Counted from the stretch's first letter, positions 31,701-42,384 are shown. The stretch is DNA of 64,000 nt from Candidatus Villigracilis vicinus (GCA_016721315.1 JADKIL010000005.1:62001-126000); one strand, 5' to 3'. Translations and numbers: made by a program. The notes: generated by a model from the sequence alone, not told the origin.

Positions 31701-34175
31701 TTACTTAACCTTCCCGGCTGCAGATTTCGCCTGAACGCGCGCCACCACAGGCTCATGGATCGCAATACCCATGCCGCGCGGAACAAGCACCACACCCGTT
31801 CCAATGGTTTCATCGATCTTCACGACAGCTTCGGCTTGCACACCTTCAAAACTCAGCTTTACGGTCTGCCCGGCTTCCACTTCAAACTTCTTCGCCGTGG
31901 TCGGGTGCATTGCAACTTTGGTCTCACCAATGCGTTGCTCAAGGAACTCCGCCGTCTGCACGGTCACACCCAGGTCATATAACTTGTTGGATGGAACAGC
32001 CAGCAGCTCTTTTTCTTTAGGACGAAGAGCCGCCTCTTTCCGGACCTTTGAAATGCGTACCGCTCCCCCAGCCTGAGCCACCGGGACGAGTTGTACACCC
32101 AATCCCTTGGCGTTCTCATACGTTGTACCGCCATAATACATGTCACTGCGACCCACAATGGGCCACTGTTCCTTAACTTGAGCCAGCGTTTCGTAACTTA
32201 ACTCGTTGAAAGCTTCAACGGAATTCACAAGAATTTCAAACACCACCGAAGCAGACGTTCCTTGAAGGATCACACCCATCTGCTTGGCTAGCATGGATGT
32301 GATGGCGTAATCGGGTTTGCTGTCACCTTTCGGCGCCACCGCAGCATGGAAGCGCTGAACCCGGCGTTCGCCAGAAACGAGCGTGCCGTCACGTTCGGTA
32401 AATGCCTGCGCCGGGAAGACCACATCCGCAATTTCGGTCGTCGCCGTTTCGCGCAGTTCCTGAACAGCCACGAACTTGGCACTCTTCAATGCCTTGGCAA
32501 GAACAGGGTCATCCCCCACCGGGTCGGCGCCAACAATGTAGACCGCCTTACCCTTCAATGCCTTTTCCATATCATCCACTGGGCGGAAACCAACTTCGAA
32601 CGCGCCCTGATCATTGGCTCGTTGCCATACACCAACCAAGCCGTTATTGGCACTGCCAATATGACTGGTCTCCTTCAACAGGTCAGCACAAGCCGAAGCC
32701 AGTGCAGAGGTACCGGTCACGCCGAGCCCTTCGCTGCCGTAGAAGATCACGGCATTCTTTGCCTTCGTAAATTCATCCGAGATCTTGCTCTTCTTTTCAA
32801 AATCGTGAATGGTCTTGATCTCATCACCATATGCATAGCGGATGGTGTATTTGGCAAATCGGTCGAGCTTGGTCTGGCGCGGGTTGGCAACAATCAATGT
32901 TGCGCCGCGATCAGCAGCCTGCTTGATCCTCAGCCACCAAATGGGAGCTTCTTCATATAGATCAGAGGCAATGACAAGGATCGTATCGCCCTTGCCAAGT
33001 TTGGCGAGGTTCGTGCCAGCACCAACACCCACCAACTGGGTCAACTCGCCGCCGCCCATATCAGAATATAGAATGGCTTCGCCGCCAGCCGTATCTGCCA
33101 GAGACTTGAGGTTGAAAAGGTCTTCATTCGAAAGGCGACCCGAAGCCAGCACCACAAAATCCTTTTTGTTTGCGGTGAAGCCTTCGGCAGCAGCCTTGAT
33201 GGCGTTATCCCACGAAACGCGGGCAAGTTTTTCATCTTTGCGCACCATCGGCTTGGTGAGGCGTTCCTTACCTTCGGTGTAGTGATAGGCAAAGCGTCCC
33301 TTATCGCAAAGCCAGATCTCGTTAACTTCTTCGTTCTGGCGCGGCATGACGCGTTTGACCACCACATCACCGCCAGCCTTGGCTTCGCGGCGTGTGTTGA
33401 GCGTAGTATTGCAGCCCACCGGGCATTGAGTACAAATGGAGGCTTCAGCTTTTAATTCCCACGGACGGGCACCAAAGCGGAAGTCCACAGTGGTCAAAGC
33501 ACCCACTGGGCAGATATCGGTTGTATTTCCAGAGAAGACTGAATCAAAACCAGGTTCGGAGTGAGTCATGATCTGGGTATAGCGACCGCGCTCATCGAAA
33601 CCGAGAACCGCCTCACCCGCCACTTCATCCTGAAAACGGATACAGCGCGCGCACTGAATACAGCGTTCGCGGTCGAGGTAGATCAACTCGCCGAGCGGGA
33701 CCATTTTGTCGAGATGCTGCTTCTCGTTGTAATTGAAGCGGCTCTGACCTGAACCATGCGCCATGGTCAAGTTCTGAAGCGGGCATTCACCGCCTTTGTC
33801 ACAGATCGGGCAGTCAAGCGGGTGTGAAGTCAACAAAAATTCGACCGTACCCCGTTGACCATCCGTTGCTTTTTCAGTTTGGGTCATCACCACCATACCG
33901 TCTGAAATGCGGTTGGTGCAGGCCGTTTCGAGTTTGGGCATGAACTGGATCTTGGGTTGTCCGTTCTCAACCACAGGCTGACCCGTGGCACGATCCATCA
34001 CAGGGCGACCGATCTCCACGAGACACATGCGGCACATCCCCACCGGCTCCAGCTTGGGGTGATGGCAAAATACGGGGATATCAATACCCGCCAGTTTCGC
34101 CGCATCTGCGACGGTAAGCCCTTCCGGCGCAGTGACTTGCTTTCCATTAATAGTGAGAGTGACTTGTTTGCTCAT
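31701..34175 (-). CDS. nuoG: NADH-quinone oxidoreductase subunit G
   Basis: 824 aa. A [2Fe-2S] ferredoxin-like start (IPVFCHHPKLEPVGMCRMC), the HxxxCxxC site in LTSHPLDCPICDKGGECPLQ, a [4Fe-4S] site in ERCIQCARCIRFQDEVAG, and the further cluster motif ICTQCPVGCNTT are all present. The rest is a molybdopterin-oxidoreductase-like domain, which in complex I is structural. GlmS-like order in the operon is normal (F-G-H). Confidence 0.96.
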   Translation of the reverse strand: MSKQVTLTINGKQVTAPEGLTVADAAKLAGIDIPVFCHHPKLEPVGMCRMCLVEIGRPVMDRATGQPVVENGQPKIQFMPKLETACTNRISDGMVVMTQTEKATDGQRGTVEFLLTSHPLDCPICDKGGECPLQNLTMAHGSGQSRFNYNEKQHLDKMVPLGELIYLDRERCIQCARCIRFQDEVAGEAVLGFDERGRYTQIMTHSEPGFDSVFSGNTTDICPVGALTTVDFRFGARPWELKAEASICTQCPVGCNTTLNTRREAKAGGDVVVKRVMPRQNEEVNEIWLCDKGRFAYHYTEGKERLTKPMVRKDEKLARVSWDNAIKAAAEGFTANKKDFVVLASGRLSNEDLFNLKSLADTAGGEAILYSDMGGGELTQLVGVGAGTNLAKLGKGDTILVIASDLYEEAPIWWLRIKQAADRGATLIVANPRQTKLDRFAKYTIRYAYGDEIKTIHDFEKKSKISDEFTKAKNAVIFYGSEGLGVTGTSALASACADLLKETSHIGSANNGLVGVWQRANDQGAFEVGFRPVDDMEKALKGKAVYIVGADPVGDDPVLAKALKSAKFVAVQELRETATTEIADVVFPAQAFTERDGTLVSGERRVQRFHAAVAPKGDSKPDYAITSMLAKQMGVILQGTSASVVFEILVNSVEAFNELSYETLAQVKEQWPIVGRSDMYYGGTTYENAKGLGVQLVPVAQAGGAVRISKVRKEAALRPKEKELLAVPSNKLYDLGVTVQTAEFLEQRIGETKVAMHPTTAKKFEVEAGQTVKLSFEGVQAEAVVKIDETIGTGVVLVPRGMGIAIHEPVVARVQAKSAAGKVK

Positions 34176-34183
34176 TAAGTCTC

Positions 34184-34228
34184 CGGGAAACGATATTCGT
34201 TGTTCGAATATCGAGTATCTGGTATTGC
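34184..34228. repeat. Heptanucleotide-period repeat at the nuoF-nuoG junction
   Basis: 7-mers CGATATT CGTTGTT CGAATAT CGAGTAT CTGGTAT. Contains the inverted repeat CGATATTCG (34191-34199) / CGAATATCG (34205-34213). Confidence 0.7.
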
Positions 34229-35476
34229 CTAACCTTTTACCGCTTTCTTGAAATCATCCGGGAACCGTTCAATACCCGTCACCACCGCCATGGTGGAGAA
34301 TTCGCCCAGCGCACAAAGGCATTTGCCCTGCATCTGTTTGGCAACGTTCAACAACAACTTCACATCTTCGCCCGAGCCCTTGCCGTGATGAATACGGTCG
34401 GTCAGGTTGCGCATCCAGTGATTGCCTTCACGGCAGGTGGTGCACTTCCCGCAGGATTCATGTTTGAAGAAGTGAATGGTCTTGTTGATGACCCAATCCA
34501 TGTTGACGGTGTCATCGAGAACAATGACCGAGGCAGAGCCAAGGTCTGCACCGAAGGCACGAACCGACGCATAGTCGAGAGGCGCGTCGAGCACTTTTTC
34601 ATCCACTACGATAATGGAAGAAGAAGCACCTGCAGGCATGATCGCCTTGATGGGGCGTCCTTCCTGAATGCCCATGCCGTGTTCGTAGATCAATTGACGG
34701 AAGGTGGTACCGAAGGGAAGTTCATAATTGCCCGGCTTGCGCACGCGACCCGAAAGCGAGAAGACTTTCACACCCGCGCTATCGGCAGTGCCCATGGCTT
34801 TGTACCAGTCTGCGCCATTAGCGAGAATCATCGGGACGTTGGTGAAGGTTTCAACATTATTGATGATGGTGGGTTTGCCGTACAAACCATAAGACGGAGG
34901 GAACGGCGGGCGAACACGAGGCTGCCCGCGTTTGCCTTCGAGGGACTCAAGCAACGCTGTCTCTTCACCGCAGATGTAAGCGCCTGCGCCAAGGTGGGTG
35001 AAGATCTTCAGCGAGTAATCCTTGCCGAAAAGGTTATCGCCAAGGTAACCGGCTTCTTCCATCTCTGCAATCTTTTCATCGAGGATGGCAGCCACCTGCC
35101 AGAACTCGCCGCGCAGGTAAATATATGCCGCGGTCGCTCCAACAGCATAGCTGGCGATCGCCAAACCTTCCAAAAATTGGAAGGGATTATTTTCCATGAT
35201 CTCGCGGTCTTTGAACGTGCCCGGTTCAGACTCATCCGCATTTGCCACTACATAGTGGGGCCAATTCTTGTTATCAATGAAAGACCACTTCATACCGGTC
35301 GGGAAGCCCGCGCCGCCGCGCCCACGCAGACCGGAATTCTTAACCACGTCAGTCACTTCGTTCGGCTGCATTTTGGTTACGGCTTTTTTGAAGGCTTCGA
35401 AACCGCCATTCTTCTTATATACGTTGATCTTATTGATATCAGGAATATCACGATGACGTAAAAGGACATGCGCCAT
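34229..35476 (-). CDS. nuoF: NADH-quinone oxidoreductase subunit F
   Basis: 415 aa from ATG 35476, 2 bp after the nuoE stop, with GGAGGCAAG upstream. NADH/FMN motifs: LRGRGGAGFPTGMKWSF, GAYICGEETALLESLEGKRG; the [4Fe-4S] (N3) motif is ESCGKCTTCREG with a later Cys in GKCLCALGEFS. It is the NADH dehydrogenase subunit where electrons enter complex I. Confidence 0.97.
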   Translation of the reverse strand: MAHVLLRHRDIPDINKINVYKKNGGFEAFKKAVTKMQPNEVTDVVKNSGLRGRGGAGFPTGMKWSFIDNKNWPHYVVANADESEPGTFKDREIMENNPFQFLEGLAIASYAVGATAAYIYLRGEFWQVAAILDEKIAEMEEAGYLGDNLFGKDYSLKIFTHLGAGAYICGEETALLESLEGKRGQPRVRPPFPPSYGLYGKPTIINNVETFTNVPMILANGADWYKAMGTADSAGVKVFSLSGRVRKPGNYELPFGTTFRQLIYEHGMGIQEGRPIKAIMPAGASSSIIVVDEKVLDAPLDYASVRAFGADLGSASVIVLDDTVNMDWVINKTIHFFKHESCGKCTTCREGNHWMRNLTDRIHHGKGSGEDVKLLLNVAKQMQGKCLCALGEFSTMAVVTGIERFPDDFKKAVKG

Positions 35477-35478
35477 GA

Positions 35479-35973
35479 TTACTTGCCTCCCTTCAACGCT
35501 TCGATCAATTCCATGGTGCGATCCACGGTCATGTAATCGTGATACTTGATGCCATCCGGTCCCTGAGTCTGGAACATGGGAGCCCGGTCGCATGAGGCGA
35601 GGCACATCACAGCTTCGAGGGTGACCAGACCATCTTCGGTGGTCTCCCCCACTTTGATGCCAAGATTCCCGCACAGGTTGTTGAGGAATTCATCCGCACC
35701 GCGCAAGGCACAAGGCAGGTCGGTACAGACTTGCATACGGTACTTGCCCGCCTTCTTATCGTGATACAGCGAGTAAAAGCCGATAATGGACGCGACTTCG
35801 GTCTCAGTGATACCGACAATCTGGGCGATATCCTGCATCGCTTCTTTGTTGACGAAGCCTTCCTCGCGCTGGGCAAGGTACAGGAGCGGCATGACCGCCG
35901 AACGCTTATGTTCCGGCGGGTATTTGGCAAGGATCTGCTTAACTTCCTTCGAATATTTCTTTTCAAGACTCAT
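35479..35973 (-). CDS. nuoE: NADH-quinone oxidoreductase subunit E
   Basis: 164 aa, thioredoxin-like [2Fe-2S] protein. Cluster N1a cysteines are in QVCTDLPCALRGADE and AVMCLASCDRAP. The start overlaps the nuoD stop (ATGA), so they are coupled. Confidence 0.97.
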   Translation of the reverse strand: MSLEKKYSKEVKQILAKYPPEHKRSAVMPLLYLAQREEGFVNKEAMQDIAQIVGITETEVASIIGFYSLYHDKKAGKYRMQVCTDLPCALRGADEFLNNLCGNLGIKVGETTEDGLVTLEAVMCLASCDRAPMFQTQGPDGIKYHDYMTVDRTMELIEALKGGK

Positions 35974-37199
35974 CGGTCAATATCTCCGAGGACGATGTCA
36001 ATAGAAGCGAGGATGGCGACCAGGTCTGCCACCAGGGTTCCCTTGACGATCTCTGGCAGGACAGCAAGGTTGTCGAACGACGGGGTTCGCATGTGAACAC
36101 GGCGAGGTTTGGGTCCACCATCACCGGCGATCAATACGCCGAGTTCACCACGCGGGGATTCCACAGCGCTATAAATAGAAGCATCTGGTGCATGGAAGCC
36201 TTCGGTCCACAACTTAAAATGATGGATGAGCGCTTCCATACTTACGCCGATCTCTGAGCGCGGCGGCGGGACGAACTTGCGATTGTCCGAGCGGACGGGT
36301 CCCATGGGTAATTTGTTCAACGCCTGTTCAACGATCTTCAATGACTCACGCAATTCCTGAATACGAACGAGATAGCGAGCATAGGTATCGCCTTCGGTCA
36401 GTACGGGCACATTGAAATCATATTGTTCATAGCCCAGATATGGCCGGGCTTTGCGAAGGTCCCAGTTGACGCCGGAGGCTCGCAATGTTGGACCCGTTAC
36501 CCCGTAGGAAAGAGCCGTTTCTTTGCTGAGGTAGCCGATATCCACCATGCGGTCAACGAAAAGTGGATTCTTCGTCAACAAGGATTCATATTCATCAATA
36601 CGCTTGGGAAAGATCTTAATGAAATCGCGGACGGCTTTTTCGAACTCCACCGGAACATCCCGCCAGACACCGCCGGGGCGGATGTAGGTGGTCATCATGC
36701 GCTGACCAGAGACAAGTTCGAAGATGTCGAGGATCTGTTCGCGTTCGCGGAAGCAGTAAAGGAACATCGACATTGCAGCGAGGTCCAAGCCGGATGTGCC
36801 GAGCCAAACCAAATGCGATGCGATGCGTTGAAGTTCCACAAGGATGACGCGCAAGGCTTGTGCGCGCACGGGTACATCGAGATCCACCAATTTTTCGACC
36901 GCCATCACATAGGCAAGGTTATTGCCCATCGTGTTCATGTAGTCGAGGCGGTCCGTCATCACTTCGGCTTTTTGGAAGGTCTTGGCTTCCATATTCTTCT
37001 CAACACCGGTATGCAAATAACCGATATCGGGAATGCAGTTGACCACGATCTCACCATCGAGCTCCAACAACAGGCGCAACACGCCATGTGTGGACGGATG
37101 CTGTGGACCCATGTTCAACAACATGGTCTCGCCGGTAAGTGCGCGTTCTGAAACGAGATGTTTATATCGATCTACAGTAACTTCTTCAAGCTGTGCCAT
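35970..37199 (-). CDS. nuoD: NADH-quinone oxidoreductase subunit D
   Basis: 409 aa. Signatures: MGPQHPSTHGVLRLLLELDGE near residues 31-51 (quinone-site His), PDIGYLHTGVEKNMEAKTF, and the C-terminal ESPRGELGVLIAGDGGPKPRR. It is the 49-kDa type subunit at the quinone site and starts 2 bp after nuoC. Confidence 0.97.
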   Translation of the reverse strand: MAQLEEVTVDRYKHLVSERALTGETMLLNMGPQHPSTHGVLRLLLELDGEIVVNCIPDIGYLHTGVEKNMEAKTFQKAEVMTDRLDYMNTMGNNLAYVMAVEKLVDLDVPVRAQALRVILVELQRIASHLVWLGTSGLDLAAMSMFLYCFREREQILDIFELVSGQRMMTTYIRPGGVWRDVPVEFEKAVRDFIKIFPKRIDEYESLLTKNPLFVDRMVDIGYLSKETALSYGVTGPTLRASGVNWDLRKARPYLGYEQYDFNVPVLTEGDTYARYLVRIQELRESLKIVEQALNKLPMGPVRSDNRKFVPPPRSEIGVSMEALIHHFKLWTEGFHAPDASIYSAVESPRGELGVLIAGDGGPKPRRVHMRTPSFDNLAVLPEIVKGTLVADLVAILASIDIVLGDIDR

Positions 37200-37201
37200 G
37201 T

Positions 37202-37714
37202 TTATTCCTTTGCATACGGCTTGCGCAGGTCGATCTCTTCAAAGTTGAAGGAGAACTGCGGTTCTTCGTAGCCAAGCGGGAAGTCTTTTCGCAGGGGGTG
37301 TCCCTCGGCGTCTTCAGGCATGAGGATGCGACGCGGGTCAGGATGACCTTCGAATTCGATGCCGAACATATCAAGGAGTTCACGCTCACGCCAGACCGCG
37401 GATTTATATACATTCGCGGCAGTCGGGACTTTCGGGCTGTCGCCACTGACCGGGACTCTCAACTGCACCGACTGATTCTTTGCCAACGATGTGAGCTGAT
37501 AGATCACATGAAAACGCGGCGAAACCTGCGGGAAATAATCCATCGCGGTCTGCGCCGAAAGCAGCTCAAATTGGTGAGCGTCGCGAACAAGTGTCAGTGC
37601 TTCAACGATCTGCTCCGGCTTTATAAAACAATGCACTTCGCCGCGAAACTCTTCGAAGGTTGCGCCGAACTTATCCTGCAAATCTTTTACAATGGGTTCA
37701 AGGGATTTTTCCAT
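37202..37714 (-). CDS. nuoC: NADH-quinone oxidoreductase subunit C
   Basis: 170 aa, the 30-kDa type subunit. The diagnostic WRERELLDMFGIEFEGHPDPRR (around residues 110-131) followed by LPEDAEGHPLRKDFPLGYEE-like text is present. It is separate from nuoD, as in most bacteria outside the enterics. A 34-bp palindrome separates it from nuoB. Confidence 0.97.
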   Translation of the reverse strand: MEKSLEPIVKDLQDKFGATFEEFRGEVHCFIKPEQIVEALTLVRDAHQFELLSAQTAMDYFPQVSPRFHVIYQLTSLAKNQSVQLRVPVSGDSPKVPTAANVYKSAVWRERELLDMFGIEFEGHPDPRRILMPEDAEGHPLRKDFPLGYEEPQFSFNFEEIDLRKPYAKE

Positions 37715-37727
37715 AAATAGATTTCCA

Positions 37728-37761
37728 AAGACCTGACAGGTTTTAAAACCTGTCAGGTCTT
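37728..37761. repeat. Perfect 34-bp palindrome between nuoB and nuoC
   Basis: AAGACCTGACAGGTTTT followed directly by its exact reverse complement. In RNA it would form a 15-bp or longer hairpin. With no T-run after it and mid-operon position, it is more likely a dispersed intercistronic repeat affecting mRNA stability than a terminator. Confidence 0.9.
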
Positions 37762-37768
37762 AATTAAG

Positions 37769-38263
37769 TTACTTGGTATCTTTCGCCAGATCTTTGAACT
37801 TCTCGCCCTTCACCTTTTCATGCAAGGTGAGCACACCATGGATCAACGCCTCGGGGCGCGGCGGGCAGCCTGCCACGAATACGTCCACAGGGACGACTTC
37901 ATCCACGCCCTGATAAATGGCGTAGTTGTTGAAGACACCGCCGCAAGAAGCGCAATCGCCCATGGCGATCACCCACTTCGGCTCGGGCATCTGATCGTAC
38001 AAACGACGCAGGACGGGTCCCATTTTCTTTGAGACACGTCCCGCCACGATCATCAAGTCAGACTGGCGCGGACTGGCGCGCATCAATTCCATTCCAAAGC
38101 GGCTCATGTCGTAGTCTGAAGCTTGAGCCGCCATCATCTCAATCGCGCAGCATGCCAGCCCGAACAACATGGGCCACATGGCATTGGTGCGAGACCAGTT
38201 CACAACGGTTTCGAGCGTGGTGGTCACCACGCCCATGTTTCCAAGTTTTTGCTCTACTCCCAT
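37769..38263 (-). CDS. nuoB: NADH-quinone oxidoreductase subunit B
   Basis: 164 aa from ATG 38263, which has AAGGAGCCC upstream and overlaps the end of nuoA by 10 bp; a start at 38284 is less likely. The cluster N2 ligands are in [19 protein letters not shown] and [15 protein letters not shown]2 passes electrons to the quinone. Confidence 0.97.
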   Translation of the reverse strand: MGVEQKLGNMGVVTTTLETVVNWSRTNAMWPMLFGLACCAIEMMAAQASDYDMSRFGMELMRASPRQSDLMIVAGRVSKKMGPVLRRLYDQMPEPKWVIAMGDCASCGGVFNNYAIYQGVDEVVPVDVFVAGCPPRPEALIHGVLTLHEKVKGEKFKDLAKDTK

Positions 38264-38616
38264 TCTAGGGCTCCTTTTTTCCAAGCATAGACGTAACCGA
38301 TAAGAAGGATCGCAATGAAGACCACCATCTCAGCCAAGCCGAACAGACCGAGCTGGCGGAATGCGATCGCCCAGGGTAAAAAGAACACAACTTCAATATC
38401 GAACAAGATGAACAATACGGCGATCAAATAGAATCGAACAGGCATACGGCGCGTCCCCTCGCCATATGGATTCATGCCCGATTCATAGGGCGTATCCTTC
38501 CCCGCTGATTTCTTTCTTGGTCCAAATAACTCGCCTAAACCGATCGCAATAAAAGCGATGAGGGTGGCAACGGCGATCATTACCCCAATAGCAATATATT
38601 CCAGCAACATAAACAC
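38254..38616 (-). CDS. nuoA: NADH-quinone oxidoreductase subunit A
   Basis: 120 aa with three helices. The motif [21 protein letters not shown] with the conserved Glu and the later [16 protein letters not shown] identify NuoA. It is the first gene of the 14-gene operon; its stop lies inside nuoB. Confidence 0.97.
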   Translation of the reverse strand: MFMLLEYIAIGVMIAVATLIAFIAIGLGELFGPRKKSAGKDTPYESGMNPYGEGTRRMPVRFYLIAVLFILFDIEVVFFLPWAIAFRQLGLFGLAEMVVFIAILLIGYVYAWKKGALEWE

Positions 38617-38653
38617 CTCGATGGATGTGTGAAATCTTGCACAGTTCCGCGAA

Positions 38654-38659
38654 AGTATA
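38654..38659 (-). promoter_or_regulatory. nuoA: Probable extended -10 promoter of the nuo operon
   Basis: The minus strand reads GTGATATACT, an extended -10 (TGATATACT), 38 nt upstream of the nuoA ATG. No clear -35 is seen. The rest of the 188-bp gap between nuoA and the rpoD terminator shows no other feature. Confidence 0.4.
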
Positions 38660-38762
38660 TCACAAAGGTTTTTGACGGGCTAGAAAATGTACCCCTTTTC
38701 ACAAAAATGATGATATTTGTCATGTTGATGAAAATGTAATCGAATTCATACTCTTCCCTCCT

Positions 38763-38803
38763 AAAAAAGTGACAGTCACCTTAAAGGTGACTGTCACTTT
38801 TTT
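38763..38803. terminator. Terminator of the dnaG-rpoD operon
   Basis: Long perfect stem AGTGACAGTCACC/GGTGACTGTCACT with a small loop and A/T runs on both sides. On the minus strand it begins 2 bp after the rpoD stop codon. Confidence 0.92.
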
Positions 38804-38804
38804 A

Positions 38805-40436
38805 CTAATCTCCTAAATAATCCCTCAACTCGCGGCTCTTGCTTGGGTGCCGCAGCTTCCGCAGGGCTTTGGCTTCAATTTGACGTACCCGTTCACGGGT
38901 CACATCAAAGAAGCGGCTGACCTCTTCCAGCGTGTGCTCCTTACCGTCCTTGAGTCCGAAACGCAGTTCAAGCACATCGCGCTCGCGATCTGAAAGCGAT
39001 TCAAGCGCATGGGTGATCTGCTCACGCAGCATTTCGCGCGCGGCGGCGTCCATTGGGGAGAGGGCATCTTCATCTTCGATGAAGTCACCCAGGGCGCTCG
39101 AATCATCATCCCCCACCGGACCTTCTAATGAGATCGTCTCTTCGGCAGAGCGCAGGGCGCGGTTCACTTTTTGTGTGGCGGTTTCCAACCTGCGCTGCAA
39201 TTCCGGGTTGATGGGTTGGTTCTCGGCGTGCGCACGCAAAATGGTTTGCACATCTGCTGCGGAGAGATAGCCGACTTCCAAGGCAAGGTCTTCGTTGTTT
39301 GGCTCACGTCCCAGTACCTGTGTGAGGTGACGTTGCGCGCGTAGAATTCTTGAGATCGACTCGAACAAATGCACCGGAATTCGGATCGTGCGTGCTTGTT
39401 CAGCGATGGAGCGATTGATGGATTGGCGGATCCACCAGGTGGCATAGGTGCTGAACTTAAATCCACGCCGGGGATCGAATTTGCCGATGGCACGCAGGAG
39501 CCCCATATTGCCTTCTTGAATGAGATCCAACAGTGGAATGCCGCGTCCCAGATAACGTTTGGCAACGCTCACCACCAGGCGCAAGTTCGCGCGGACCAAT
39601 GCCTGCTGAGCGTCTTTGGCACGCTCGCGGGCTGCATCCATTTCGGCACGCAACTCCTCTTGCGAGGGCAGGTTGCGAGATAAAGTGCGCAGCGCCGGGA
39701 ACCCTTGATGAAGGCGCAAGTGTTCCAGTAACCATTCGGCATAACTGAATGGCAGGAGATATAAATTGAGGTAAACACTGTAGGCATGCCGCGCAAGGTT
39801 ATCCCACAGGTGATTGCTCCCCCACTGACCGTTGTCGAGGTAGGCACGCAGATAGGAGGGTGAATCAAACTCCCAGCCCGCATGAAGCGACTGGGCTTCC
39901 GCCAACAGCAGCGCCATATTGGGCAAATCATGCTCGAGAAGTTCCGCATCTTCAACCAGGCGGTCCCAGGAGGTCAGCGCTTCTGAAAGCACCGAGTGAT
40001 ACATGGATGCCTCCAACGAAACACCTTTGCGTTGTTTAAGTTTATTAAGTGTGGAAAGTAAACGGTCACCTTCGATAATGGTGGCAAGCCGAAACTCGCT
40101 ATCGGCGCCGAGCAGTTTTACCTGCCCGATCTCGCGCAGATACAAACGCACCGGGTCTTCCCCCGGCTCGGCAGCAAGGTGTGCCTGCAAGGTAAGCGCT
40201 GCATCATCGAGTTCCTCGTCCTGTTGAGAGATCAGCGATTCATCCGGCTCCATAAAATCATCCGTGCCAAACTCAGGTGCAGAATCACCTTCGCCGGATA
40301 ACGTCCCCAACACCGATGTAACTGAAAACTCATCGCGGGATTTGCTGTGTGACGTCTTTGTCCCTTTGGGGGTTTCTTTTTCAGCGGTACTTTTCTTCGT
40401 GGTTTTGCTGGCAGATACTCGTTGTTTCGGAACCAT
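38805..40436 (-). CDS. rpoD: Primary sigma-70 factor RpoD
   Basis: 543 aa from ATG 40436 ([10 protein letters not shown]), which has TAGGAGG upstream. Region 1.2 ([16 protein letters not shown]), region 2 with [17 protein letters not shown] and the -10-binding [15 protein letters not shown], region 3 and region 4 ([16 protein letters not shown] [21 protein letters not shown], then [16 protein letters not shown]) are complete. A Lys/Ser-rich start carries no region 1.1. It lies 28 bp after dnaG, as in the classical macromolecular synthesis operon. Confidence 0.96.
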   Translation of the reverse strand: MVPKQRVSASKTTKKSTAEKETPKGTKTSHSKSRDEFSVTSVLGTLSGEGDSAPEFGTDDFMEPDESLISQQDEELDDAALTLQAHLAAEPGEDPVRLYLREIGQVKLLGADSEFRLATIIEGDRLLSTLNKLKQRKGVSLEASMYHSVLSEALTSWDRLVEDAELLEHDLPNMALLLAEAQSLHAGWEFDSPSYLRAYLDNGQWGSNHLWDNLARHAYSVYLNLYLLPFSYAEWLLEHLRLHQGFPALRTLSRNLPSQEELRAEMDAARERAKDAQQALVRANLRLVVSVAKRYLGRGIPLLDLIQEGNMGLLRAIGKFDPRRGFKFSTYATWWIRQSINRSIAEQARTIRIPVHLFESISRILRAQRHLTQVLGREPNNEDLALEVGYLSAADVQTILRAHAENQPINPELQRRLETATQKVNRALRSAEETISLEGPVGDDDSSALGDFIEDEDALSPMDAAAREMLREQITHALESLSDRERDVLELRFGLKDGKEHTLEEVSRFFDVTRERVRQIEAKALRKLRHPSKSRELRDYLGD

Positions 40437-40464
40437 CGAACTGCCTCCTACAAAGCGGATTGAA

Positions 40465-42366
40465 CTACACCTGTCGTTTCGATAACTTGAACTTTGCCTG
40501 ATCCAATCCATGCAGCAGACGGGTGAAGCGCATCGTTTGCTCAATATACAACTTGAGGTTTTCCCCGCCCTGCTCCTGCTCATCATCCTGCATGAACTTC
40601 AACTGGGTCACATTCGCCATGGCATGATTACGCCGCAGATCCAAAAAACGTCCCAACAGGTCTTCCAGCAATCTATCATCCAAAGGATCGAGCTTCTCTG
40701 TTTGCGTCATGAGATCGGCAGTCAAAGAAGCCAGAGCTTCGGGCATTTGCGAGACCACGAACTGTTCATGATCTTTTTCATCCTGCCCCATCGCTTGCCG
40801 CAAGACGTTGAACAACATCTGATGGTCAGTATACTCGAAATCCTCAAGCGCCAATGGGCTTAAGCCGAACTCTTCGAGCTTTCGGTCGAGTCTGTATAGC
40901 AATTCCGGCTTGCGCAGCAGGATTCCCAAACAATAGAACTCAATGCTTTTTCTTGGGTGGACATTCGCCAGTGAAGCCGCATCAGCACGGCGACTGGACT
41001 CTGTCACGCGCGGCTTGCGCCTCAACACCGGACCCGTAGGCTGGGCAGCCATCAAAGAACGTTCGTCCACCCGCAGCATTCTCGCCAACGCCTGACGATA
41101 CGTGTCGCGCTCCATCGGCGTGCCCATATCATCGATCAAGGGCAGCACTTGCGCGGCGATCTGATTCTTTATTTTCGGGTCGTTTAAATTTTGCCCGGCA
41201 GAAAGCGTTTCCATCACATGTGTGATGATGGGCTTGGCATTCTCGATGAGCGTTGCCCACTCTTCCTTATTACGCGCCACGATCTCATCCGGGTCGAGGT
41301 CATCGGGCATGGTCGCCACACGCAAATCGGCTTGGAGGCGGGCTTCATTGCGCAGCAACCCATGTGCATCGAAAGCCAGCTCGCCTTCCTTATCCATGGC
41401 AGAGCGAGCGGCTTCGAGCCCGCGCAGCACGGCTTTTTGTCCGGCTATGTCCGGGTCGAGCGCGAGGACAATGCGGCGCGTGGAGCGTTTTAACAAACGC
41501 AATTGATCTTCGGTCAGCGCCGTACCCATCGGCGAGACGACATTCTCATATCCCGCCTGATGCAAGGCGATCACATCGAGGTAGCCTTCCACGATCACAG
41601 CCTGGTCTGCCGCGCGGATAGGCTTGCGGGCGCGGTCCAAGCCGTAAAGCAAATGTCCCTTGGTGAAGATCGCCGTTTCGGGCGAGTTGAGAAACTTGGG
41701 GATATCGTCCGGGTCCACGATGCGCGCACCGAAGCCCGCCATCTTGCCATTCTCATCGCGGATGGGGATCATGATACGGTTGCGGAAGCGGTCATAATGA
41801 CCGCCGCTCTCACGCTCCGAAAGCATACCCGCATCCACCAGGTCTTGCGGCAGGTAACCCTTGCCGGTGAAATGTTTGATGAGATTGTCATAGCCATGCG
41901 GAGCATAGCCCAAACCGAAGGTTTCAATGGTGGCATCGGTCAGTCCGCGTTTTTCATGCAGATACGCCAGGATCTCTTTATTGGCAAACAGATGGGTGCG
42001 GTAAAAAACGACAGCATCCTCAAGCAAAGTCCGCAAATGGTCGTAGGCTTCGCGTTGCTGGGGCGTCTCGCGTTGGATCTGTTGTACTTCCACACCGGCT
42101 CGAAGCGCAAGTTTATTCAAGGCTTCTTTAAAATCGATGCCTTCGCGCTTCATCACGAACTTGAAGATATCCCCGCCTTCGTTGCATGCGCCAAAGCAGC
42201 GCCAGGTTCCAGACTCAGGCCAGACCACAAATGCCGGAGTGTGCTTGTTATCGTGAAACGGACAAAAACCGGTCTGGTTGCGACCGGCTTTTCGTAACTT
42301 CACACCCGCTTCGGATACGAGGTCGACGATATCTATCTTGGACTTGATCTCATCAATGGTGGACAT
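40465..42366 (-). CDS. dnaG: DNA primase
   Basis: 633 aa. The zinc-binding domain has [13 protein letters not shown] and [12 protein letters not shown]. The RNA polymerase core shows [11 protein letters not shown], the TOPRIM motif [16 protein letters not shown] and [11 protein letters not shown]. The C-terminal part is helical, fitting the helicase-binding domain. It makes primers for lagging-strand synthesis. A TATAAT box (42390-42385) lies 18 nt before the ATG. Confidence 0.96.
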   Translation of the reverse strand: MSTIDEIKSKIDIVDLVSEAGVKLRKAGRNQTGFCPFHDNKHTPAFVVWPESGTWRCFGACNEGGDIFKFVMKREGIDFKEALNKLALRAGVEVQQIQRETPQQREAYDHLRTLLEDAVVFYRTHLFANKEILAYLHEKRGLTDATIETFGLGYAPHGYDNLIKHFTGKGYLPQDLVDAGMLSERESGGHYDRFRNRIMIPIRDENGKMAGFGARIVDPDDIPKFLNSPETAIFTKGHLLYGLDRARKPIRAADQAVIVEGYLDVIALHQAGYENVVSPMGTALTEDQLRLLKRSTRRIVLALDPDIAGQKAVLRGLEAARSAMDKEGELAFDAHGLLRNEARLQADLRVATMPDDLDPDEIVARNKEEWATLIENAKPIITHVMETLSAGQNLNDPKIKNQIAAQVLPLIDDMGTPMERDTYRQALARMLRVDERSLMAAQPTGPVLRRKPRVTESSRRADAASLANVHPRKSIEFYCLGILLRKPELLYRLDRKLEEFGLSPLALEDFEYTDHQMLFNVLRQAMGQDEKDHEQFVVSQMPEALASLTADLMTQTEKLDPLDDRLLEDLLGRFLDLRRNHAMANVTQLKFMQDDEQEQGGENLKLYIEQTMRFTRLLHGLDQAKFKLSKRQV

Positions 42367-42384
42367 AGGCGCTTGGACAGGTTC

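Noticed and set aside
37728..37761. Intrinsic terminator within the nuo operon
   Set aside because: Perfect palindrome but no T-run on either strand, and nuoC onward has no promoter of its own that I can see.
40437..40586. 50-residue upstream extension of RpoD
   Set aside because: It overlaps the end of dnaG and lacks sigma features; TAGGAGG precedes ATG 40436.
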